A DNA stretch of 64,000 nucleotides from Vanilla planifolia (taxonomy: Eukaryota > Streptophyta > Magnoliopsida > Asparagales > Orchidaceae): contig CM043865.1 of NCBI GenBank assembly GCA_023846275.1, positions 33,184,412 to 33,248,411 of the forward strand. Direction: 5' to 3'. Under the pieces are notes generated by a model. The model ran no database searches. It was not told the origin of the DNA and worked only from the letters and a program-made list of their open reading frames with translations. Positions 10,753 to 23,400 of this stretch are shown here, in pieces; the stretch's first letter is position 1, and the number at the start of each line of letters is the position of its first letter. The translations under genes and the position numbers were made by a program.

Positions 10753-13700
10753 TTAAGAGGCGTATCCATTTCTATGCGTCTTCTGCCATCTCCATGCAAC
10801 CCTAAGGCTCTTCTCCAGATCGGTGTACTTGGCAGTCCAGTTTAGCTCATGATGAATCTTGGAAGGATCACTGTAAACTTCAGCATAATCCCCAGGTCTT
10901 CTTGCAAGATGCTCCACTTTTATGTTCACCCCAGTAGCCTTTTTGCAAGCTTCTACAAACTCCTTCACTGATCTACCTGATGACAGAATTTGGTCAAATT
11001 GTTGTTTAAGAACACATGAATCATCATCAAGGGTAAATCAGCTGTTGCATGCATAGAATCCAAAAAAAAAAAAAAAAAAGACAAGAAAAGCTATCATCTT
11101 GCAATCTCTAAATTACATGTAAGCTTAAAACAGGTCAGATTTGGATCAGCGTGAACCCAATTTGGAACAGACCCAAAACGATATTGGATCTAATTGATGG
11201 TCAGATTGGATCAAATTGGAAATTATTTAGACTCAATCCAAGATTTACTGAATTTCGATTAATCAAGTCAAACTTAGGACACCAATTCAATGACAGACAT
11301 TCTAATTATTTCATATGCCCAAATACATTGCTTCATAAAAATGGGTATTTGTGTGTGTATGTGTGCTCGAGTTTGTACGATCAAATCAGGGTTGATCTAT
11401 GACTTGATTCGGTCATCTAAAACAGATTCGTCAAATTTCAAAATAGCTAAACAGTTCAAAATAAAAGTGAACTTGGCTATATTTAGCAGAATGAATCTTG
11501 AATTGAGTTGGGTCATAATCTGATCCATCTACAGGCCTAATCACATGGCTACAAATTTCTTATGTGCCAAGATCATCAAAACTATAAAGTTATGGAGCAA
11601 GCATTGATTATGTAGCATTTGAAGAAATCCCCTAACCTTTTCCTGTGCCAACATTATAGATTCCAACATTTTTAGGCCTTGCCTTGTCAAGAGCTTTCAC
11701 ATGAGCATCTACAAGGTCAGTGACATCAATATAGTCTCTTATACAGGTTCCATCAGGAGTTGGGTAGTCTGTTCCTTTCACCTGTGAATTTAAAAAAAGG
11801 TTACCCAAAAATAATTATGAGGAAAAATAATTTTAATTAATAAAAAATATTTGATATAAATAAAATTTGAACAAAAAAATAAGCAAAGCAATTTGATACT
11901 CGGTTTTCAAAAGAGGGCCTTGCATTAAAAAACACTAATGTTATTATTCCACAAACAAAATAGTTTCCCACCTTCAACCCCGGTATGATTCCTCTTGCAG
12001 CATCAAAGCAAGCACCAGAGATCCGTCCATGCTCACGCAGCTCAGGCCTTGGCGCTTCACCGAGCCTGCCCTCTGGATCGGAGCCAATCACATTGAAGTA
12101 TCTAAAAATTGTGAAATCGTTCAATAGAAATAAATCAGTTTTCTGAATTATATCTAATCAACAAATTGCCTTTCTGTCAAGTAATAAACCTTAGAATCAT
12201 GACAGCCATGTTTGTTGTCCTGGAAAAGTCAAGAATCATATCCTCAGCCATTTTCTTTGCTTTCCCATATGGGTTGATAGGAAACTGCAATTGCAATCGA
12301 GAAACGTCAGTAATTAATTATTCTATGCTTTTCAGTAAAAATTTCCAAGTCATGAATCAAATGTATATGTGCTTAAAAAGCTATAATTCTTGATCAACAA
12401 ATTAAAATTAGTTTGTTCAACTATAGTATAAATTTAATATTTTCATCAAACTGCATGCTAACCTGAGGAGTTTTCTCAGTTATGGGCATTGTCTCAGGTT
12501 CTCCATATGTGGCACATGTACTGGAATATATCAGGGTTTTAACACGATGTTTTGCCATGGCCTCCAAAACGACTAAAGTATTTGCCGTAATATTGTGATA
12601 GTACCTGTTATAAATTGGCAAATGCAACTAAATTAAGAGAAGAACTTGAAATGTTTAGAAAGCACAATGGGATGGTAGACATGAACATTTGAACTGTAGA
12701 AAAATAATACCATAAAAAAACTAAGACAAACAAAGAATGCGAGGACGGGTTGTTATATCCAATCCTTACTTGCAAAAGCACCTATATTTCAGTTGGAAGC
12801 ATTTACTACAGAAAGTCCTTTTGATAAATAAACCAATTGAAACAATTGGTATTTATATGAAGTCCATTTTAACAACACCTTACAGTCCTCAAACTTTAAC
12901 GCAGATGAGTGACAAACAATTTAAACCATATATAACATGCCAACTCAGAATAAAAACGTCAAATTTAGAAAGCTAAATTTCAAATACAACAAAACAAATA
13001 ATAAGTTTCAATTTCATAGAATAATTATGTTTAACCAAAAAGAATAAAGATAGAGTTGCACATAAGTTATGTTTGAAATTCCAGTGAACTTTGAATCAAC
13101 AACAAAGTACACCACAAATCACACATAAAGTCAAATGATCCAACTTCAAGTCTTTCCCTATGCATCTTCACCTGTAATTACTTAAAAAAAGTATAAATCT
13201 TGAAACAAGGTATCAATGTGATGAAATTCCATTACACAGCTTAAAATCTAAGTAGTGAACCAAAAAGAAAAGAGGTGAAGTGATGCAAGAAACAGGATTC
13301 CTAACTTGTCCGCACACAAAACATAAAGCATACCTGAGAGGCTCAAGAGTACTCTCCCCAACATAAGCCACTGCAGCAAAGTGCATCACCGCATCAAATG
13401 CATTTTGAGTAAATATTTGATCAATCTAAATGTTGCTAAGGAAGATACAACATTTCCAGAATGATAAACCATTTATATTGGCATCCATTAGTACAAAAAG
13501 AAAGGATACTGCTCTAGCATCACCTAGGTCAGCACACACAAAATGAAGTCTCCCTGGCTGTGGAAACAGTTTTTGGAGTATTTTAACAGCACCAATATTC
13601 CCTCTAGAAAGATTATCCTGTGAACTAATGCTCAAAAGGTCAGTGTTAACACAGAAAAGAAGAACCTACAGATTTGCACTACTTTCCATCACATACAACT

Positions 13701-15286
13701 ATAGTGACTCGATAAGAGTCCTTCAATAGCCGAAGCACAGCATGCGACCCAATATAGCCAGCTCCTCCGGTAACTAAGACATGTGTGACCCCTGACTCAT
13801 GTTTGGCAAACTGCACAAGGCCATAGAGAAAACATCAGGTCAGCCTAGAAAAAAAAAAAAGTGCATAAACCCCAACATCAAAAATAAAAGAATGATCTCA
13901 ATGCATTCAGCAACTATTCTAATCGACAAATTGGCAAAGGAGATCGATTTCATTGACCAACAAGAATATCATAACAAATCAGAATCCATTTCTTGGAGGA
14001 GCAACAATGCACCTTTCACCCCAGAACCACAACTGACAAACCAAATGATATGTCCCATTTATATTTAAATGTGACAATGATTTTTTGACATAGGTACTGA
14101 ATGAATAAGCTTTGAAACAATAACAATAACTTTCAAGTAGTAACAAAGATTTTGGAATGTCCATAATGTAATGCCTCTCACAGAAGTCATATACAAGTAA
14201 AAGCACACACACACACACACATATATATGTCCTCAAATAATGTGCAGCTAGTTCATGCCAGCTTTTTTGTATAATTGTTAGAATGTTTGCTTTCATGCTT
14301 CTTAAACTTAGTAATATTTGTATAGATATGCAAGTATGTTGTCAGTTTACAACCAATGTGCTGTGTCATTAACTCATGATGTGTCTATGCTTTGAAGTTG
14401 TTGAGATGTACCACATTGACAACCTCACAGACCACACCCAAAGCACCTTAGGTATCACAAACCTTTCCTCCAGTATTTGATATGATAATTTTTATCTGTA
14501 GAAGTGCCGTTTAACTTGAAGGCGAACTGATAAACTTCTTCATCAAAAACCACCTGTCCTATTTTAAATGGGCCGAAGCTCCAACCACATAATTGCATCT
14601 GCATGGGTCCAAACTCTCAAAAGCAAAAGCAAGATGGACCAGAAATAGCCAAGAATTGAAGGTAAAATGGAAATTACATTGAAGTCACTTCCCACATAGA
14701 CTTCCAAAGAAAACAACTTTAATATTGAATTATGTATTAGAAACCCTCAGGGTTTAGAGAAATAGGGAGATATTGTTCTTGGGTATAATCTTTCACTGTA
14801 TTGTGTATATAAAGAATTAGAATCCGAGCTAGAATTTCAAAAGAAAGAAAAAAAGAAATCTTGAAATTATTTCAATAGAAACTAGGCTATCATTGACTAA
14901 AGCATACTAATATTAAAATCATGCACATATCATTATAGTTTCATAGTCTTACAAACAACTAAAGCATGCACTACAGATATGATCAAAAATCTCAAGCCAA
15001 CTCTACAATTAGGCTTAGTGAATTGATCAAAATATAAAATTCAATAAGAAAACCTTACATTACTAACTAGTAAAAAGAATAAGTTCCAAAAAACATTTGA
15101 TTAACATTTCAACAAGAGAATTTGTCATAACAAATGAATTTAGAAAGATGGTCAAATACTCACGACACTTCTGCTGCTGAATCGAGGAGACAGTTTAAGC
15201 ATAAACACACAAACAGCAGCGAAAAAAGTAGCTATGAGGATTTTTCCCAGCACATGCTGCTTCTTCCTTAAACAAGAAAAATCCAT
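10753..15286 (-). CDS. UXE: UDP-arabinose 4-epimerase (MUR4/UXE family), nine coding exons
   Basis: The enzyme interconverts UDP-xylose and UDP-arabinopyranose, supplying arabinose for cell-wall polysaccharides; family members are Golgi type II membrane proteins. Coding exons in transcript order: 15286-15164, 13810-13697, 13617-13510, 13425-13334, 12604-12463, 12284-12190, 12101-11972, 11781-11637, 10976-10753. All introns are GT-AG and the phases join without a break to give 390 aa. A membrane segment lies at about residues 16-32. The Rossmann NAD-binding loop TGGAGYIG is at 55-62. The SDR active site is SST at 173-175 with Tyr199 and Lys203 in PYGKAK. Conserved blocks [37 protein letters not shown]-like and [13 protein letters not shown] match MUR4 closely. 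The start is the ATG at 15286-15284, two bases after an acceptor AG, so a further upstream exon is likely. The gene looks intact and functional. Confidence 0.93.
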
Positions 15287-16400
15287 GCCTGAAAAAGGAA
15301 AATCATATAAAACAACTTAATTTTTGAAAACTAACATACATTTTAACCAACAGTAATGCTAACACAGAACTAAAATAATGAACCTCCCAGGAACTCTAGC
15401 TTTGACGCTAAAACTAGTTTTAAGACTTAAACCGTAACAAATCTCCAAACAAGGAATAACTGATAACCAGGTCAATAGAGTGAATGGTGAAAACTCAAAA
15501 CAAAAACATGAATTAGCGAACTAGTGGTCCATAACGTTCAGAAAAAATCCCTAATTAGCAATTCCAATTGGGTTTCCTTAAACACGATGAGAAATAGCTG
15601 CACAGTATTACTCCAGTAAACCATAAAAGAATCCCGGAATGAACAAAGACCTACCAGCTCTATGCTGATTTCTGTTCCTCCTATTAGTTGCCAAGTGACG
15701 CTAAGTATTTCAATAGCAAGCGAGCACAAGGACAAACTGCAACCATCAAAGACTGTCTTCTTAATATATTTCAAGTACTTTGCCCTAAGAGATCCTATAG
15801 ACCTATAACAATCGAGTTCAATAATTAATTATTCCCCATCGACTCAAATCATTCTTCAAACGCTAGCCACAAAGGCCAAAAAAAAAAAAAAAAAAGTTTT
15901 TACGGCTCGAAATAATAAAACCAGAAATCGAAGAGAAAAGAAGCTTGATGACTAAAAAAACTCACCAAGAATTCAGCACCACCTCGATAACAGAAAAATT
16001 AAAGAGCGGGGGAAATAAACTATCTTTTCGGAACCGGATCCAAATTACTTAGCGATCCGATATTAGATTGGAGAACATCGACAGAGAAAGCACACATACT
16101 ATGTGCGTATCAAGGGAAAAAAAAGACGGTGCATATTCCAGATGCAACCGTGGCAACGAAAGATGAAGAGGACGACCATAGTGAAGCGAGGTATGGCCGG
16201 CAGAGGAAAAGGAGGGCAAAAAATTGACTTGGGCAACCTTGGACCCAGTCGACGGCGACTCGAAGCGTTTGAAGATAGATAAGCACGAAGGTGGGGAGGA
16301 CAGGTAAAGATGAAGGCAACGGCAGAAAAGAAGAGACCTCCAATATCTGAATGCTCTCTCCCATGTTCTTCGTCACAGTCTACGCTTCTTCCGGTTTCAA
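15287..16400 (-). promoter_or_regulatory. Epimerase 5' leader region with probable upstream exon(s)
   Basis: The first confirmed coding exon begins GC-ATG directly after a polypyrimidine tract and AG, so the transcript must have at least one more exon in this stretch. A candidate donor (CTG then GTAGGT) lies near 15651-15656 on the minus strand, and minus-strand sequence near 16330-16376 has an ATG with a short frame (MGESIQILE) ahead of possible donors. Neither is proven. In rice-type relatives the protein extends about 20-25 residues upstream with a Gly-Gly-Met-Asp-Phe junction, and here the GC left by the acceptor would finish a GGC glycine codon before Met-Asp-Phe. No clear TATA box was found. 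A long A-run sits at about 15879-15895. Confidence 0.45.
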
Positions 16401-18574
16401 GCGCGACCTTTCTCTACAGAAAAACGACCAAATGGTAGCCTCTCCTGTCCACCTGCTCACCCCACTTCGCACCATTTAATTTTCTTTTCACCAAATGAAG
16501 GCCTACTTGTTTACAATTATTAAAATCAGCATAAATCAATCACACAATATTATAGCACTATCATTAATTTCTAAATATTTGTGTAAAAATATTATGAAAT
16601 AATACTTGCATAAAAATATTGTCATAAAAACACTCAAAATATTTTAATAACATGGATTTTTATTCTTCACATAACCTATCATGAGTCCATATAAATTTTA
16701 AATTATTATTTTCTTAATTAAGATTTTGATGAATTGTTATCATTAAGAGATGAGAATATATATTTTTGAGATATAATTAGAGATAAAAGGGAGATTGATT
16801 TCACGACATCATCAAAATTTGCTACTTATGATGAATATGGAGCAAACAAGATGGAACACCCGAGAAAATGGTTTGAGAGAAATAACATGATGAATGCAAG
16901 ATTAACATTAGGGGATTTAGTTAAAACTTCATTTTTAAAGAATTGGTGTTAGGCCCAACAAAGAAAATTATTATTGTCCCTTTCCTAACAATTTCACATC
17001 TATTCTCTTAATACTTTTGAGATGACTACTTTTCAAAGTATTCAAACAATTTTAAGATTAAGTGATAGACGGGATAGATGCTCAAAAGCGTTGCACAATA
17101 AACTAAACATTTAAAAATGTTACAAATGAGCTAAATATTAAAAAACGTGACAAAATAAGCCACATACGGGAGATCTTAAATACAATAATAGAATGTCGAT
17201 ATCAATAACAAAATATTTTTTATTATTATAAGAAAGTTACAAAGAACAATCTCATTTACCAAAATATTTATTATAGATTAATGATGTGACATTATGATCA
17301 ATGCATTAATTATATTATTATTCATGACAAGGTAACAAGAAATTTTAATTTTGTTATATGGAGTCAACTATATTACCTCTTTAATATTAGTATATCATAG
17401 TTATCAACATTCTTTTTTTATGTTCATAGACAAAAAATATTTTCTAAAAGATTTTGATCATGTCATTCTCTTCTTGGATTCATAAGAAAAAATTCTCCCA
17501 TCTTAATATCAACATCTTTAGAGCAACAATTTTATTTGTTTATTTAGATTTCATAAACTAATATGTTGTACCATATAATATTGATAAAATTTGTTATAAC
17601 TTTATAGAACTAATTTTAATCTTAAACAGAAAATCTTGATCACACAAAAACCATCTACTCTCATGCTGCTCCCAAAAACCATCAAGATTTGTTGCTCCAA
17701 CTCCACTACGAACAACCATTCTGAATAAAGTCGTACGATCTGATCTTTCTATTTTGAACACCTATAAGCATGATTTTTAGTTAACATTTAACAACAACAA
17801 ACTTCAAATTAATTTTTAATAATAAACTTATTCTCAAACAAATTTGTGTTCAAATAATTCTTAATTCAATAACAATATATAATATTAATTACAATTTCAA
17901 AATTAGAAATATAACAGCTTTAAAAAATATCGTTAAAAGTTATAATTTAAAATTATTATTCAAAAATTACATCGAAATTAAAGAAATAGATGCCCAGATC
18001 TTACTATTAAAAATAAAATAAAATAAAATGACTATTTCAAATGTTTTGAGCCAAACAAAAATAATATCTAGTGAAACAGAATTTTCAGATAATATTTAAA
18101 ATACCAAATATAATTTAAATAACAGTCAACAAAGCATTCTTCATCATAAAAAAAAAAAAACCCCACATATGAAATACAATTAGGTCTTTCATGCTACACC
18201 ATATGAGAAAGGAGGCAAAAATCCCAAAAGCCCCAACCAGATCCAGAAATAGGTTATCATCACACCCGAGCTCCAACTAAGAAGAGCCCAAAGAAGGAAA
18301 AATGTACATCTCTATCCTTGAAATGGTGTTCCTACAAGGAGCCAAAAAACCTAAGCGCCACTGAGGAATCATTCCAAGCATCACTTCCACGCATCCTAAC
18401 GCCCTAAATAAAACTACTACAGGTTCTTCAAGTTCTTCAACAGATAGGCAACATAAAAAAAGGCCTTTTGGAGGAATGAAGAGAAACTGCGAACACTTTT
18501 CCTAGCTGACATAGAAGGGTATGACTTACCCATTGAAGTTTCTGAAGCTGAATCCATCATTCCAGAAAAGTATT
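16401..18574. other. Intergenic DNA between epimerase and PAT1 gene, with PAT1 3' flank
   Basis: The stretch is AT-rich with no reading frame of note. About 18160-18574 is less AT-biased and lies just downstream of the PAT1 stop codon, so it probably includes the PAT1 3' untranslated region. Upstream regulatory DNA of the epimerase gene would lie from about 16400 onwards. Confidence 0.6.
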
Positions 18575-20407
18575 TCAACCAACCGGCATTGCTCGACGAG
18601 CCAGCTCGAGCAAAAGCTTGCGCTGTTGCTCATCGGTATGGGGGAGGCTTGCACGCAATAATTCGACGGGCATCTCGTTCCGTATCGCACGGGTGGCCTC
18701 CTCTCTGACGCCGACGGAACAATCCTCGGAGTTGATCACCAACGACTTTGCGATGCTCTCGTATTTAGTCGAGCAATATCTGAAAAGAAGTTCGAAAAAC
18801 GCATTGAATGACTCCTGCCACAATGCCCGATTCCGGATGCTGTAGGAACCCACGGCATTGTCATCCTTCAAAATCTCGGTGGCTCTCTCAATGACCGACT
18901 GCACGATGACGGAGGCTCCATAACCGGCAGAACTTCCGATGGGACGCAAAGGAGGTTGCTCTGAAGAACAAACGACTGCTGCAAGACAAGCGCTGAGCGA
19001 GCCGAGATCCATCCCGCGAACACAGGAGGAGACGGACGCAGCAAGAATCGATGTCGTCTCCGATGCCTCTCCATCGGCTGGCAGACCACCAAACAAAAAC
19101 CTGAGGTGGCGAAAAATTGCCATGCAAACAATCCGAGCGAGCACATTGCCAGGATGAAGCAGGAGAAGATAGCGGGACAACAGCTTTCGACCCTTTGGAA
19201 GAGAGACGATGCGAAGAAAGAAAATGTCATCTTTGGGAGCTATACTTACAGATTGACCAGCTTTATCCGGATCTAGTGGGTCAACTAACTGAAGAGATGC
19301 AGCAATCTGTTCTAAATAGACCTGCCTTTTCCTCTTCAGCTGGGAGTCGGTATCTTGTTGTGGGCTGAACTGCAAGAAACGATCGATATCATCGACATCA
19401 ATGAGATGGCAAAGTCCATCCTCAACAGTTACTCTAGCATCCAGCATTGGCTCTTGCTCTAATGGCTTAACTGAAGATTTCTGCTCAAAATTGCTTTCTT
19501 CAGCGGAAGATGTCGGCGAATCCACATCAAGTAGAGGTCGAGGCCTTCGAACTGAAGAGAAGGGAATCCTTCCAAGGGCATCCACCTGAAGAAATGCATG
19601 TTGCTCGGTAATTGCTCGAGACCTCGGAGGCAAATCTTTGATGGAATTTGGACAGAAATGGTGTCTTAGCTTTGCTCCCGAACTTCTTTTTGCAAGACAA
19701 GCTTGATGGTAGTAATCATCTGTGTAGGGATCACTACTGTGTGTTGCAGCATGCTGCATCCGAACAAGTCCTATTATCTCGTCGGACGACATGTACTTGG
19801 AACGAAATTGAGGCCATCGACCACCACTCTTATTATCAACTACATCCGGAGCTTGATGGGGGAACCTCGTGTTCTGCATTCCCCTTTGCCCAGTCTTCAT
19901 ACCCTGATCCCTCAAGTCAGTCATTCCAAGCATTGCTTCAAGTTTGCTCATCATATGTGCTGAAGGAGGTTGACCAAAGTGTTGGGCTGACAAATCCGAG
20001 AACTGAACATTATGAAATCTGCCATGATGAGACTGCACAGGACCATTCAGATGAGATAAATTATGCTTGAATAAGCCCGGTAAAAGATTGTTAGTATCGG
20101 CAGACATAATCCCAGATTGTCTCAACCATTTCTCCTCTTGGCTATTAGAAGATGGAGTCAGACCTGGGGGCAGAAATTGTGGCAAATTTCCAACATAATT
20201 CGGCCCAAGATGCAGGTCTGAGAGATGAGGGCGAGAACCGGAGAATGAGGTGACATTATGTGCAGGGAAACGTCCAACAAACTCGGCATTTGAAGCTAAA
20301 GGGTTTGTATTGTGGGATATAATTGCAGAATCTTGGCACAGTCCAGTACGAGAAGGGTAAGAAGTAGAAGCTGACTTGCCAAGGGGAACTTGTTCAACAA
20401 ACACATT

Positions 20408-20442
<35 letters not shown>

Positions 20443-23400
20443 CATAAGGAAATGAAGATGCTCTGGACAACGGTCTTGACTCTCCCAAGTGAGAAGGAGA
20501 AGGCTGTGGATGTGAACACCACCTCTTACCATCCAGAGAATATTCAGCATCTACTGAATACTGATCCGGCCAACACGACAAGTCCAACTCCCCTGAGCAG
20601 TCTGCAGAAGCAAAAGAACCTGGTTCAAACCATGCAAGAATCTTAGTCTGTGAAATAACATAAAATCTAAACATTAAATAGTATTGTTACTGCACACAGA
20701 AGCTAAAACCTCATTCCACATAAAAAGAAACATTTACTTGAAAAAAAAAACATAGTCAACCATGAATGCACAATGGTCAACCAGCAAGATTAACATTCAA
20801 GAAAAAAATGCCCATCAATGAGAATAAACAAAACCAAGACAGAGATATTCTATCCTCTCAAAGCAGCAAAAAGTAAATGCTACAGTAACCTGAATCAGAT
20901 AACAGTTTTGTTCATTAAACAAGTAAAATGCAAAGCACATACCATGAATTTGAATGGGGACGCTACCAATCCAGGGAACCGAATATCATAATGTCTTATA
21001 ACAAGCACTTCAACCTAAATGAACTTATATAATCAGAACCTCATTTTACAAGCACTCACAGAAAAGGAATTCCCATGAAATTTATGATCAGCCTAAACCA
21101 AATTGCTACAGTGATCATAGATTTTTTGGATTGGTTGTGCAGTCTAAAATAGACGATAGCTTTTACAAAACACGAAGGAATTGCTTCGGTTGCATTACAA
21201 ACATTGCCTACCGCAGTAAAACAATAGAGAAAGAGGGTGTGCATGCCCAATTCTGAACGTTTAACAGCATGTTTGGCAAAAAACACAACAATCAATATAC
21301 ATTAGAATTTAGAGAGAATAGGTAAGGAAATGCTTTTGCCAAAAGGAACCTCACAAATGGAAGCAACATGTCCTCGTTTAGCTAGTAAAATGGTTAAACC
21401 TTCCATTGATGAAGAGCGAAGAAGAATTCTAGGACATCCATTATTATACTAACGCCATTATATCACCAATACACAAGGCATTATGGTAAAGTTTTTTTTT
21501 TTTTATGTTAACCCACAAATGTAATACCCATTGTCCCTGGAAAAAAAAAATAAGAGAACTAATTTGTTTGAACATTTATTATTCACGAAGCATAAAAGCA
21601 TCGCCATCATTTCTTGCCAAAATAAATAAAATACTTAACACTATTTTCATAAAGTACAAATTTAATACAGAATTTCTGCTGAATGTCAAATGAGACTCAC
21701 TTTCTCTAGAGAATGATCCTCTCTCGGACATAACTACTGTGTTCCTTGGATGCGAAGTATCTTTTTTCAACTGTGAACAAAAAAAACAACTATGATCATC
21801 AACTGCATATATGCTAGCTAACAAAGGAGTCTGATACATAGAAAAGCATGACATTGGCTGGGCATAACAAAAAGACTAATGAAACTTAAAATAATTTTTA
21901 CAGCAAGCAAAGTATGTCTTAACCACCAAAACAACTGTGTTATCCACCAAGCCAAAACTCCCATACAAGGCATGAAAGATCACAACATCAATTGTTTCCC
22001 CTTGAATAAGGGTTTAAAAATCATCATTGTTTCTTATTTCACTTTATTCCAAATTCTAGAACAATCAAGTGGTATAATTCCAAATTTATTGTGGGCTTAA
22101 TTTCCTTTGTAAATTAGCACACAAGGAGAAACTAGATCAAAAGCTGCTCAAACTATGTCGCACGCTATTTGTTCCCTCGTTTAAAATATACTTGTTTTCT
22201 TTCCTTTTAAAAGCCTTTAAATTGGTCATTCTTATCAAGTGAAATATAGAATTTCACTTCTCCATTGTTAACAGAAGATAAAGACAATAAATATCAATAC
22301 AGAAATCCAAGCTTAGCTGACAACCCAATACTATATAATTCATGTCCAATTGCCAGGAAAACAAACTAGGACCTGAAGGAGAACCTTATTACCTAGTTCG
22401 AACAATATAAAAATCAAACTTACGAGGAAAAGTAATCTAGTTCTGTCATAAAGACACAATATAGGAATACAAACCATAATCACAATGTCAACTAATTGAT
22501 TAAAAACTCTTCGAAGGGAAATATGCAATTTCAGAAGTCAAGCAAAAGATGCCAATTCAATATCAAAAAACTGTAATTATTGGAAATAAAAGATAAACAA
22601 ACTTTAAAATGTTTCAACACAATGTACGACTTCCTGAGAATCACTATGTTATTATCTCAATTTAAAAATTTTGTCCACGTGCAGAATTGAGTCAAACCTC
22701 ATATGAGGCCACTGTCAATTTAATTGCTAGTAGATCCTACAAAGCAAGCTGTGTCAAAAACATGACGGCTAATACTTTAGATCTCACAAATAAAATTTAT
22801 TAGCTTACAATGGCAGATTCCTATGCATCTTCACAAATAAACTATATCGAATATTCAATTCAAATGTCAAGCAAGTTTTTTTTTTTTTTTTTCCATGTAT
22901 CACAATGTAGAAAAGAACAGAAGGCAGAACCATATTATTGAACCATTCCCATTGATGTTGAACCAAGGCAGAACCATATTATTGAACCACATTATATATA
23001 AATCTCTGTACCACTGATCACGTTCCTAAAATTATAGCTTGGACCAAGACAGAAGGCATAATTTTCACACAAAAGAAGACAATCATAATGTGAACAACGA
23101 AGCAATGCATAAAGGCATCCTGATCAAGACTTCTCTCTCTCTCCAGTATAAGGAGAAGTTCCGATAGTTAAGCACAACCATGGAGAAAATGATCCTCTTA
23201 CAGTTAGCCAGCAGACAACATTATGTTAGAAAATATTACACATTACTGCCACACAAACATTATTTTAAAGCAAACAAAAGCCATAAAATGTTGCATGCTT
23301 CATACTAGACTGATGCGCAACATTAGCCTGATCAAGCCTGCACTCTCTATCAGTATATGAACTTATGATAGTTAAGCACAACAATGAAGAAAATGATCCT

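Noticed and set aside
14200-14229. CA/TA microsatellite taken as a possible regulatory element
   Set aside because: Simple dinucleotide repeat inside the first coding-region intron of the epimerase, with no further support.
18618-20070. Several plus-strand frames of 70-140 aa opposite the PAT1 last exon
   Set aside because: They are antisense shadows of the long conserved PAT1 coding exon.
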